A DNA stretch of 64,000 bases from Torreya grandis (lineage: Eukaryota; Streptophyta; Pinopsida; Cupressales; Taxaceae). The position numbers were made by a program, and so were the translations under genes. The stretch spans positions 496,001 through 560,000 of the forward strand of contig JARHVA010000592.1 in assembly GCA_037957365.1 (NCBI GenBank), written 5' to 3'. The notes under the pieces are model-generated. The model was not told where the DNA came from. It saw nothing but the letters and a program-made list of their open reading frames with translations, and did not search any database. Shown one piece after another: positions 34,626 through 45,941 of the stretch. Each line of letters begins with the position of its first letter. Positions within the stretch are counted from its first letter, which is position 1.

Positions 34626-36535
34626 TTTCCATTGGTTAAACCCAATTTTTTTGGAGGAGTGGCTGAAATACAAAGAAGAAGAAATTACATTGTTGTTTTC
34701 CTCCATCTTCAAACAAGGTAAAGGTAATGATCTCAATGTCAAATATTTTCTTAGCATTTTCATCACTAATGTTATTGGATAATTGACATTGAGGATGAGA
34801 ATATTTGATGACAACTACACAAAGGATACTATTAATGATTTTAAGTATTAAAATCTAACAATGAATATATAAAATCCAATGACTACATATCTGTTATACA
34901 CTTGGTAAACATCTAGGCCGCATGTCGAATGTAAAATTGGGCATACGATTGTTTAGAGATGATTATGAATGCAATTACTCTAACTGATTTGATGGTGGAT
35001 TGGATAGAAAATGGAAAGGTTTTATGAATGAAAGATTACTCTGGTGTGAAATATATATTCTAGTAATGGTCTTTAAAATCAATGTAAATCTAAAAATGAT
35101 AAGACTTCGTGATAGTCATCTTCTAAATATGTATTTATTTGAGTGTAGATTTTGACAATTGCATCATCTGAAACAATTTTAAGGTTGAACATGGATATTT
35201 AATACAATTTTACACTGAAAAATTAAAATTTTACTCTTTGATTGCCTTGTTTTAAGAGGAGAAATTAGAAAAAATAGTTAATTTTTATCAACACACAAAA
35301 CAAAAGATTCAATGGAAAAAATAAAATGGATATCCCAACAACTTATTTTAAGGGGTTGTTTGTATACAAAGTAAAGTAGACAATGATCCCATATAGTGCT
35401 TGCTATCGAGCATTATTAAAATCATTCAATTCAATTCAACTATGCAAACCTTTCCATGTTATTTTTGACACATCAATGTCAATATATATTCACTTTAATA
35501 ATCATTCAGAAACAATTTTTATTGATGAGTGCTCCCTTAGATTTTATGTTTTCTTTTCCAATAGAGATAAATAAGATATTTACAAAGACAATAATACTTA
35601 GTGAGTATAAACATCCAATAGACTTATCCAAGCCATATGTATTTAAACCTTACAAAGAGATAACTTCAAATTATTCCATACTAATATGGTACATGCATAT
35701 TACAATAATATTTATATGAAACAAAAAGAATAATACTAAATATTAGGTTCTTAAATTCACCTAATTTGATTAACCTAATTTTAGATTATTTTTTATAGTA
35801 TAATAATGAGTAGAGTTATTCACTAAAGATAAATTGAGTAATGAAATCTAAAATGTCAAAAAATAATTTTTTTAAGTAGTTGACACCAAAAGAAACTTAC
35901 TCATGAGCCTAATTTTTTTAGGCTACAAAGTTTAATGTCAAATTTATTTTTAATTAACCAAGCAAATCGTGTATTTTTAATGCCCTACAAGCCTTTGGGA
36001 AAACTCTAGAATTGACATTTGATGAGCTATATTCTACAATTTCCTCAAGACCATGACTCTCCTTTAATGGCCAATGTCCACCCATATTTTAGCTACAATA
36101 GACATAAGGGTTCCTTCCATCCACCAAAAAATGATAATTATATTATTATAAAATTATATTATATAATCAATATATTAATAGTAATATATAATATATAATA
36201 TTCACATATATACTATATTTAAGGAATTAGATGTTAATGAGAGGGTATTATTAGGGGGAAAGGGGTTAATATTATGACACGAGGTAGTTCATAGTTACAA
36301 GAAAGATGAATTAGTTGAAAAAGGTTGATAACACGTAACACAGAGGTGAATCTGGGGTAGCCATTGAGGTTTATAATATATGTTTACAATTGAGTGTTGT
36401 TTAAATATTCTTATTTAACCATCTTTTTGTGTTTTAATTGTTATGTGCTCTAAACTTTTTGCTTTGTGTTGCTACCCCTTGCATTTTTTTTCCTTCAAAA
36501 TCCATAATGGATTGGCAGACTAAAATATTATGAGC
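34626..36535. other. Intergenic, nothing recognised
   Basis: AT-rich. Short frames at 34620-34814 and 35383-35719 have no recognisable content. TATA-rich block at 36130-36215. Confidence 0.5.
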
Positions 36536-37650
36536 TCACCAAAATAAAATGACGTAGCAAGTGGTGAGGCTAAAATACATACCACCAAGGAATAGGGCCA
36601 TTAAATAACATGGTGAATACCAAAAACCACAAGGCCACATAAACCTATCCAACACCACCATTTTTAACCAAAGAACAACCAAATAACTAACAAAGTAGAA
36701 GAAACTATCCAAACGTAGGTCTACTACCATATTCCCAAATTCCATAGCAACCCATCCACTGAGAAACATAAATAAACATAGAAATAACCTGATAAGTGAT
36801 GCCCTTGAGGTGTCATGGAGTCCCACCTCTCCTTCCCTAATTGTCAATGCTCTCTGAACAATGTTCAAGACAGATAAACTTATCTAAGATTTCAAGTTGA
36901 GGAAAGAGGATGCTCAATATCACCTCTCTCATCACCTCCATCCTTAAAAAAAAAGTTAAATAAAAAAGAAAAAGAGGCTATGATTTATTTATGACTTAAA
37001 ATTCAATGCCTTAATATACCATTCAAACCATCAAATGAAACATTTAATCCCACAACTATCATTGAAAAAAATAATTCTTAACAAATTAGACATAAGAAAT
37101 ATATTATGTCCTTGATATTCAAGTTTGGTTATGATATTCTATTATAAGTAATGTACATATTATATTCTTATTTTTATTGGATAGGGTAAACACTTTTGAC
37201 CAAAGATATTAACCGGTTCTAGGGCACAACCAAGGGCCCAATCCTCACAACAAAAGAAACACTAAAGCAACAAGAAATCAAACAACAAACTCCAAAGCTG
37301 ATAAACACCTCCCACTAGGGGACATGCCTTTAATAAGAGAGGCAAAGAATAATAACAAGTTGCCAAACTTATGCCAAAAGGTAACAAAAGGACCAAAAGG
37401 AAAGAAACCAAGCCAATTCTATAGATCTTCTACCAAACCATAGCAAAAGAAACTCAAACAATAAAAAAATGAGAGTGGAATCTAATTGAAAGAATCCCAA
37501 ACAAGAATGTTATAATCCTCAACTATAGGCTAGGGTCTATCTTCTCTCAGACCTTGAAAGAAAGTCCATCATCTATTGAGAGCTATCTCTCACCAATCTG
37601 AGCCTTTCCGCCTTAGAGCATCTACCTTTCTTCTTTGTAGTGGTTCCCAC
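36536..37650 (-). pseudogene. Possible second LINE remnant (ORF1 end and inter-ORF region)
   Basis: Minus strand. Near 37645-37580 the translation is KKKGRCSKAERLRLVRDSS, similar in type to the basic C-terminus of plant LINE ORF1. Further on, a Trp/Leu/Phe-rich 110-codon frame (36868-36536, with LFMFLSGWVAMEFGNMV and MWPCGFWYSPCYLM) could be the T/G-rich stretch that separates the two LINE frames rather than a membrane protein. No endonuclease or reverse transcriptase motif was found. Alternative: an unrelated decayed gene. Confidence 0.3.
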
Positions 37651-37818
37651 ATATTATATCCTTATTATTCGAATAAAACATTCTTACATGGATAAAGTTT
37701 GTGACAGAACTCAAAGTTGGAGTGAATTTAGCAATCATTGAAGTGAATTCTAAATATTGTGAAGTATTTTTTTTATTTAATTAATTAATTAAATTTGATT
37801 GATTTCATTTTAATTGTA

Positions 37819-38000
37819 TGGATTAGGTGTACAAAATGCTTTCTTTAGTATAGTGATAAGAATTTAGGGGTATCCTTTTTGTGAAATTTGTTCAGGGCAT
37901 GATCATGGCCTCATTCTTTTTTAATTGGTATTCTTTGGGATTTGTACCTTAATGGATAGCTAGGCAACACCTTTTACACCATCATCCTCACCATTCACTA
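37819..38000 (+). repeat. Candidate tRNA-related SINE, copy 2
   Basis: Head region reads GCTTTCTTTAGTATAGTGATAAGA (A-box-like) and, 35-40 bp on, TTTGTTCAGGGCATG (B-box-like). Partner copy at 31611-31790. No poly(A) tail or target duplication could be made out. Confidence 0.4.
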
Positions 38001-38335
38001 TAAGCCACTTGATTGCGAAGTGAATTTAATAGAGTATGCATTCAATAAAATAAAAAATAAAAAATATCTAAATATCAAATTAAATATAAGTTAATAATAA
38101 ATAAACATTTTTTTAACAAAGACAATTTATAATAATTGTGAGTTTTTATTTATTTATTTATTTATTGAACTTTTAATTTTTCATTCTACATAAATATATG
38201 AATATGTAAAATTAGTTTGGAACTTAATTTTGAAATAAATTGTTCTAGAGAAACAAGCACTCTGATTAAATTTAGTGCTTGCCTTCTTAACAATATTATC
38301 GAAACTATTTATTTATTGTTAGTAATCAAAGGTGG

Positions 38336-38840
38336 TATATGAAAATATTTTTGAATTATTATCATCAAGTAAGATCATTTAAATATGTGGTTAGAAAACA
38401 ACAATGCTTAACCAAACAATATCATACAAAAAAAAAAACAAAAAACTATGCATCTAATATCATAAAATGTGAAAGCATAGACTTCACTTTGTTACGTTTT
38501 AGGTCTACGAATAGCCATTAGCTTTGTCTAAATTGTTACATCAATATTTGAGACATCTTATTTGTTTAATATTTTTGGAAAACCTGATATATGAAAATAT
38601 TTTTGAAATATTATCATCATACACGATTCGTTCAAAAACATGGTTAGAAACAACACATCTTGACCAAAAAGTATCTGACAATTTTTCAAAAAAACTTATG
38701 CATATAATATCATAGAATGTGAAAGCATATACCATGTTTTGTTATGCTTGAGATTTGTAGATAGTTGTTAGATTTATGTCAAATTATCACGTCAAAATTT
38801 GAAAAATTCATTTTTATAAGACCCACCAATATGTTGGAAT
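38336..38840 (+). repeat. Diverged tandem duplication, period about 252 bp
   Basis: TATATGAAAATATTTTTGAA at 38336 recurs at 38588, followed by parallel blocks (TGGTTAGAAA, ACTTATGCAT-like, TAATATCATA, ATGTGAAAGCATA, GTTACG/GTTATG). Confidence 0.8.
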
Positions 38841-40000
38841 ATAGATTCTGTTTAATGCGTGAACTAGGTTAGAAGATAAAAGAAGAGAAATTAAAAGCTT
38901 ATATTTTCTAAGTTAATTTAATCTTCAACTACATTCACACTTTGATCCATAGTGTAACTTAGATTAGGTTTTGATATTATTAATTGGCCACATAATAAGT
39001 ACACAAAATAATCCTTACAAAACATCAAGTTTGTTGCAACCACATTTACATCTATCCTAAGTCACATGTTCATGCTTTATTACATATCACTTGAATCCCT
39101 TGTTTAAAATTTATCTTTTATGGTGTTCACATGTATTATTCATGCTTTATTTAGAAGATGAGATCACTAATATATTTATTGTGAATAGGAAAAAAATGGA
39201 CATATGAGAATATAAAGTGCATTTAAATTTCCAACACATCTATGAATTTCACTAAGCCATCTTAAGAATAAAAGAGACCTTTGTGACCACATGACCTCAT
39301 GGCCCCATGATGACTACCACATATTCTCCTATGGTGTCGCATATTTCATTAATGTAATGTGTGTCCTTTATTGAAGTTTTTAGAATATGATTGTGTTATG
39401 TTTATTTACTCTATAGGGAAAGTGGGTGGATGTAAAATGATATCAAGGCAAATCTAATATATAATCAATATGTAGACTCTAAACAAAGGGTTGAAATATT
39501 GGGAGAGTTCATGACCCTATGACTATATACAACATTTTATCATTTTTCCAGATCAATGTGAAGGTAGAGAACATTCAAACTTGAGCACATATAAAGGAGA
39601 ATTAATTATTTAACATGTTTGTGTAGTATTAAGTGAACATCAAAGTGAATGCGACAATCCATGAACTCTGTGACTTCTAGGCTATGACATAATGACATGT
39701 GGATGGTAAATATTCTCCATTAACACTAAGGCCATAAAATCATATTTTGCTAAAGTTGTAATGATTGAATTTGATGTCTGCCACTATTTCAAAACATTAA
39801 GGGATGAACATGATTGAACACATGGTAGCCTTTCAAATTAAAATACAAATTTGAATTAAGAATTAAAATTATGGGAGATTATTTATGATTAATATAGTTT
39901 GTAGGTGACCTCCATTTTGAAAAATTCTAAAATAATGACTAATATAAACACAAAGAATGTGTTTGAAAATATGAAAGTAAAGAGCAACCACACTTTCAAA
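38841..40000. other. Intergenic, nothing recognised
   Basis: AT-rich, no domain or repeat pair seen. Confidence 0.5.
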
Positions 40001-40065
40001 AAAATCATATACTAATGCATCTACGAAGCAAATTACCTAACACATCCCACTATTGCATTATAATT

Positions 40066-40200
40066 ACTTCACATTTCAATATCTACCACCATCACATCAC
40101 ACTAATGCATCACACTAAATTCACATTTCAATGTTTTCCACTAGCACAACACATTAATGCATCGCACATATTTCATGTTTCAATACCTTCCTACTGTGAA
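40066..40200 (+). repeat. Short tandem repeat, about 58-bp period
   Basis: TTCACATTTCAAT(A/G) ... CACATCACACTAATGCATC recurs near 40068, 40126 and 40178, the last copy degenerate. Confidence 0.65.
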
Positions 40201-40289
40201 TTAATGATAGGCTATGTTCAATGTGAATCAAATATTTTTGTAATTTACATCACTACTCTATTTGTGCAGTCATGACCTTATTTGATTCT

Positions 40290-41450
40290 AAGAATTATAA
40301 CCATCCACCTATCTTAGTTATGACCTTGTTGAGCCGCAAGTCTTCATCATCCTTTTTCCTATAATGTGTTTATTAAAAATAATACACATGGTCATTTTTC
40401 ATTGCTTCAAAATCATAGTGTCATAATATTCCTCTCAAGTTGGAAATGCATTAGTTCACAGTTCATGGATCCATTGGATTTTAGTATCTACTTTGTATTT
40501 ATTTTATGTATACTTTTTTCATCTTTTCATTTATCACAATCACATGGTAAAAACATGTGTAAGACGTCCTTATCAAATTCTAAGTCTTCATCATTTTCTA
40601 AGTTTATCTTTTCCACTCAGGGTGATGCATGTAGAAAATTATGATTGCTTCATAGTCAAGGTGTTGCATAGTGTTTTCCATTTATCAAATGATTTTTTTC
40701 ATAGTCTATAGATTTATTGAACTTCTCACTTCTACTTTATTTTAATTGGAATTCATGTTTTCTCCTACACACAATAAAAAATACCACCTGTGATCACATA
40801 TTATAAATTTAATAATGTGCACATAAATTTATTGAAACTTGTGGTTTAAAACTGAACATGTGGTAGTCTTTGAGTCACGAATGTCACAAAACACAATTTA
40901 AACTTTAAAATGAAAATAAGCCTCCACATAAGATTATTAATTTGATTATATTCTCTTAGGTTTACGTGTTTGTCATGTTTTTGTGTCAAGATCCTATGTG
41001 GTGCAATCTTAATAAGCTCAAAGTCTTCATCATACTTTTACATTTACTATGTTCGTTCAAATTAATACACATGACCATTTCTCATTACTTAAAAATTATA
41101 GGGTCACAATGCTCTCTCAACTTCGAAATGTTTTAGTTCACATTCTGTGGATCCATTGGATTTTAGTATTAGCTTTGTATTTCCTTTATGTCTACACTTT
41201 TCATCTTTTCATTTGTCATAGCCACATGGTAATACCCTATGTAACATGTCCACATCAAATTCTAAGTCATCTTTGTCTCCTACCTTTATCTTATGCACTC
41301 CAGGTGATGCATATGGTAGATTCTTATGCTTCATAATGATAGAGTCATGTTGTTTTTCCCAAATCTTAATAGAATTTATTCATAGACTATGGATTTGTTA
41401 TAATTTTCAATTTTGATTTGTTTTGATTGGCATCCACACGTTCTTGTGTT
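40290..41450 (+). repeat. Direct duplication of a roughly 460-bp unit, offset about 685 bp
   Basis: Copies at about 40290-40760 and 40975-41450 share AGTCTTCATCAT, AATACACATG, GGATCCATTGGATTTTAGTA, CTTTTCATCTTTTCATTT, CACATGGTAA, ATCAAATTCTAAGTC and GGTGATGCAT in the same order. Frames in both are broken, so it is treated as a repeat, not a gene. Confidence 0.82.
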
Positions 41451-42650
41451 TATGCACTTAAAAAGTAAAAGGAGGTGTCAGAGGATATAAGCTTATTCTT
41501 ATGAAGATCAGGTTTTGTCTAAGGTGATTGAAGCTCAATAGGTGGAAGTTAAACTAAGGGGGTGCCCCGTATTATTTGGAGTCCCCAAATAAGGACATAT
41601 AGGTATTCATAATTGTAAATTTAGGTATTCACATATGACATCTCTTTCAAATTTCCACTCGAGCTCAGGAGGAGGTTGAGGCACTGACAAGTCAATCTAA
41701 GGTAAATATCTCTCTCCTTATTCTCTTTCCTTTTATTCACTTAGTAGATATATATGTTGATCTTATTTTTTGAATATCATGTAGTATTTTTTCCTAAAAT
41801 AGGTTACATTTATGCTAAATATGCTAGTGTATTATAAGGTGCTTAGGCTTATCATTACAATAATAGTTTAGTACCTAGTCTATCTTAGACTACATAATAA
41901 TAGCCTTATGTGGAATTTGTACCTTGTTTATTTTAGTTGATTTACCATTTTGGATCTAGGTTACACTTATTTTTTACTTCTTTTCATGTAGTTTCTTTAT
42001 TATATCCTTGATACCCGCTTTACAACCATTTATTTACATCATTGATTTTTTTCTGTAGACCTAGTTAGACCTCATATCCCATATCCTAGGTATAATATTT
42101 GGAAGCATATACCCTCAATATTGAATGTGTATTAATTTATAATAGATCTATAACCAACTCTAGGTTATGTCATTATATTTAAATATACATGGGGTCTAAT
42201 TTAATCTTCCATTTATATCTTAGTTTACAAATAGAAAGAAGATTATTAGGGATAAGTGCATGGAGTTAGGGGATAATTTCATAGACATTTACCCTAACAC
42301 ATACATGTTATTGAAACTTAGGCTCAGAAACAACATACCATAACATGTATGTGTTATATTAACATGAAACAAAAATAAAAAGGCCCAAACCCATGAGCAT
42401 TGTGATTCTCTCTCATTTTGATGTTTGATTTTCCCTTCTCTATGCTAAACCATGTTTGTGTTGTGCTTGGAGGAGGATAAAACATGATACAATCACCCAT
42501 TACCTCAATAAATTGACAATGCCACCATAGAGGGGAGGTAAGCAATAAAAAACAAAACCTATTAACATTATATTTTCAGTAATTTTTATTTGCATTATAT
42601 TATTATTAAAATTTTTTTTTGATAGCCTAATTAACTACAAGAAAATAGCT
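41451..42650. other. Intergenic, possible single exon-like piece
   Basis: Around 41655-41702 the plus strand reads AGCTCAGGAGGAGGTTGAGG...CTAAG then GTAAATATC, an exon-like end with a donor-type GT. Its frame gives AQEEVEALTSQSK. No partner exon could be confirmed. Confidence 0.3.
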
Positions 42651-42654
42651 TGCT

Positions 42655-42710
42655 AACCCTCCTCCTAACCCTCTGCCTAACCCTCCTAACCCTCCTAACC
42701 TTCCTATAGT
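42655..42710 (-). repeat. Telomere-like CTAACCCTC short repeat
   Basis: The unit CTAACCCTC recurs about five times (with CTCCTAACC and CTGCCTAACC variants). The G-rich strand is the minus strand, with GGGTTAGGA units. Confidence 0.85.
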
Positions 42711-43229
42711 TTTATAAGACCCACAGGAAGTTAGGAAGATTTGGTTGCACACATCATGGAAAACAAAATATAAATTGAACAAATAATTAGGAGAATGAGA
42801 GACACCACTTAGACCAACACCCACCACACCTATTTGGCCAATGCTTTAGAGTTAGTATTAGGTCAAGTTGACTTGATAATGAGTCAAATTGATAAATGGG
42901 AATCATATATGGATAGATGTAGGGATTAATATGCTAATAAATTTTCATCACATGAGGTGAATGAAAAAAAAATATTAAAAGACCTAATTTGTTCCTTATT
43001 GATCAACCCAAAGACCAATGCAACCTTTCTACTATCCACACAATGCTTCTTGATTCAGTGATGCCAACATAATTTGATTTAAAAAAATTATTGGGCTAAT
43101 GGTTGTTGTAGTTTTGAGGAAACTCTACTGTGAGTTTATCCTCAATGAGATTCCCAACTATTTTGATTACTCAGAGTTTTAGGGCTGAGGGAAAGGATTT
43201 ACACATGTTAGACTAGGTACACATCATGC

Positions 43230-43815
43230 ATTTAATCAACACACCAAGGTCCCTACCCAAAATCCACTTTAGCCTAAGATCCCATCTATGCTGAAGGAGG
43301 TCATTGAGTTTAAAACTTTGCATGTACTTAGTGCACTTAATGACACACTCATTCAATATACGAGTAGGCTTTCTAAGACTGATGCTAGATATACTCCACC
43401 TAATGTGCAAAACTAATATCCCCATTATAGATGTTATGGTGATATATGCATTGGACCTTTAAATGATGATGGTGGTTCTTCTGAGGCCTTATATGATATA
43501 ATTTTGAGCAATGAGTTTTTGGCACATACATTTGGTGTGAACATGTCGATCACTACACATATGTAGGTATTTTTTATTTTTGAAATCCTAAATTTCAATT
43601 ATATTTATATATAAAAGCTAACAACTAATTGACATAGAACTCAAATAATATATGTGTAATTTTTTATGTTGTAGGAGGAGACAGTGCTATCATCTTCATG
43701 GTGCACTACTACATTTTTGGGTTAGTGGAGGTTTACATATGCACAACCAATTTATGGGCCATCTACTACTAGATCTATTGATGTTACTAGGCCAATGCTC
43801 ATGTATACAAAGGTA
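43230..43815 (+). pseudogene. Exon-like fragments of an unidentified host sequence, left part
   Basis: Two coding-like blocks with splice-like borders: about 43330-43567 (ARYTPPNVQN, then CYGDICIGPLNDDGGSSEAL and AHTFGVNMSITTHM) followed by GTATTTTTTA, and 43676-43812, preceded by TTGTAG and followed by GTAATTTTG (EETVLSSSWCTTTFLG, then WRFTYAQPIYGPSTTRSID). Stops occur, so they are decayed. I do not recognise the family. The same host sequence seems to continue at 54905, beyond the G2 insertion. Confidence 0.4.
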
Positions 43816-44345
43816 ATTTTGAGTTAATATTATACTCCATGTACATGTTTTTATTTATATAGATATATAATCTTGACTAACAATCATACATGTTCAAATT
43901 AAAATTTGAATGCTAGTGATGTGAATGCAAATTATATGTGTGAGATGTGTCAAAAGATATAAATAGAAAATCCATAACCCAAGAATGCTTAATTGAATAT
44001 ATGTACCTTATAGGTTGAATAATGGATATCTAAATGTTTTTAATATTGATCAACCTTCTAGAGAGCCTCCTTCAATGTCTAATGATGTCTTTCTCTCATT
44101 TTTTTCAAAATATATTTTTCCTCCTATTTCTTCTAATTTCATATTTTTGGTGTTCCTTCAATTTATCAAAATTATTTTAATGCTTCACAATTTTCTTGAT
44201 CATCATCTCTTATCCATAGTGTTTCTTAGGTATTCAATATTTTCAATGCTACCTATAGTACCACTACTTGTCTTTCAAATCCTTAAGTTAGTTCCCATGT
44301 GTGAATCATGCATGTTATGTAATAGCTTAAGTTAAATTTATCTAT

Positions 44346-44350
44346 CAAGG
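44346..44350 (+). repeat. Target-site duplication of G2, left copy
   Basis: CAAGG; right copy TAAGG at 54389-54393, one C/T difference. Confidence 0.7.
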
Positions 44351-45546
44351 CATAAACACCCTTATTTGTTTAAGCAACCACAAGTACTGTGTATTTTATT
44401 GCTCTTTCACATAAGGGTCTTAGTGATGGTTATAATCCTTGTTCATGTGGTCATCTTGAGTCTTTTGGTATTTCTTATGTCTTATTTTCCCTATTTTTGA
44501 CACAATAGTCATAGGTCACCTTTTCCTAGTCCTAAGGGCCCCTAGCCTTTCATCCTTGATTTTTTATTTGTTCTAAGCCTTAGGACATTAATATCACTTT
44601 AAGGATAATAGTACCACATGGTACTAGTGTCCACTTGTGGATTCAATATCTGATAGGCCTTTTCACCTGTGTTTGAGTCCTGACCCCTCCATGACCCTTA
44701 TCGTATGTTTTTTATATATTTTTCACAACCTGTTGGCCAATGAATATGTATTATATTCAAATCAAAGATCCTCCTATATAAAAAGCTTCACAAAGTATTT
44801 TACACATAGCACTTATTTACATAAAATCAACCAATAGTACAACTAAAATACTTTGTATACTACTCAACTTTCACACCTAGACTTTTGCATGATTTCTCAA
44901 AGAAGGGCCTAGGTAGAATTCATTCTATCATACCATGCAAGTTGATGGTGCATATTACCTAAGGGAAAACTACATGCAATCTGAGACCCCTAGCATTGGG
45001 GTTAATGTAGGTAGTGACTAGGACAATAGGGGTTCTACTCCACATGATCATAACATCCCATAACCTATTTTTTCCTTTTATTTTACATTTGATTAGTTTA
45101 TTATTTCATGTGTGCATGTATTCATTAGGGTTTTAGAGAAGATTCAGCCAAAATAGTGACATATGCAAGCCCTCGTGCAATATAAAATCACCTAAAAGAC
45201 CTCTAGAAACTCTCATAGCTTCCATGAAAGTTATAGACAATTACCATAAAAAGGACATTAGTCCCAAAATTGGACACTAGAACCACATGACACTACTACT
45301 TAAAGCTAGATTTTGAAAAATAGTCAAAAGACAAAATATTTCTCTATGTCTACTCAACCATTTCTAATACCTTGATATGTGAAAAACTCTTTGTATATCC
45401 AGATGTGTTCGTTTTCTCCTTGTACTTATTTTTCTAGGAAAGTTCTATAGAATCAATAAATTCCAATTTTATTCTAGATTAACAATATACCCAACCCTTT
45501 AATCTAGCTTAGGATTTACATAGTAAAACCCTAAAAGGTTAAAACA
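44351..45546 (+). repeat. G2 5' LTR
   Basis: 1196 bp. TATA box at 44775-44783 (TATATAAAA), AATAAA at 45455. Ends GGTTAAAACA. No clear primer site starting TGG follows, so that region is probably mutated. Confidence 0.85.
44775..44783 (+). promoter_or_regulatory. TATA box, G2 5' LTR
   Basis: TATATAAAA in CCTCCTATATAAAAAGC. Conserved as TATATAAAT at 53582-53590 in the 3' LTR. Confidence 0.6.
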
Positions 45547-45941
45547 TTTAGTGAACTCAACTAATCTAGAATATTGCTTCAAAGCCTTAATTTTCCTTAT
45601 GGTTTACCTTCTCTAAATTTGGTACAATAAATTAGGGTTACAAAAATCTAATTTTCTAATTTTTTGGCTTAACCTAGTTAATTTAATTAATCCTTACTAG
45701 AGTTTTATTTATTTATTTTAAATACTTAAAACATAACCCTATAATCAAAACCCTAGATCCACATACTAGGTCCTTATACACACAAAGCATTAGAAATTAG
45801 GGTTTCAACAATAATCCTATATTCTATTACAAACTTTGTTCAATAAATTAATACATAGCACACATACTTATGTTAGATTATATTGTACCTCTTGTGTGTT
45901 TATTATTCCTTATTTACACTATCTTATTTGGCAAATTTAAA

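Noticed and set aside
36536..36868. Hydrophobic 110-codon minus-strand frame as a possible membrane protein
   Set aside because: No start context, no family resemblance, and it lies beside a possible LINE ORF1 end; kept only as a weak LINE candidate.
38336..38840. Link between this duplication and the one at 18837-19340, both with a period near 252 bp
   Set aside because: The sequences are unrelated; the equal period is a coincidence.
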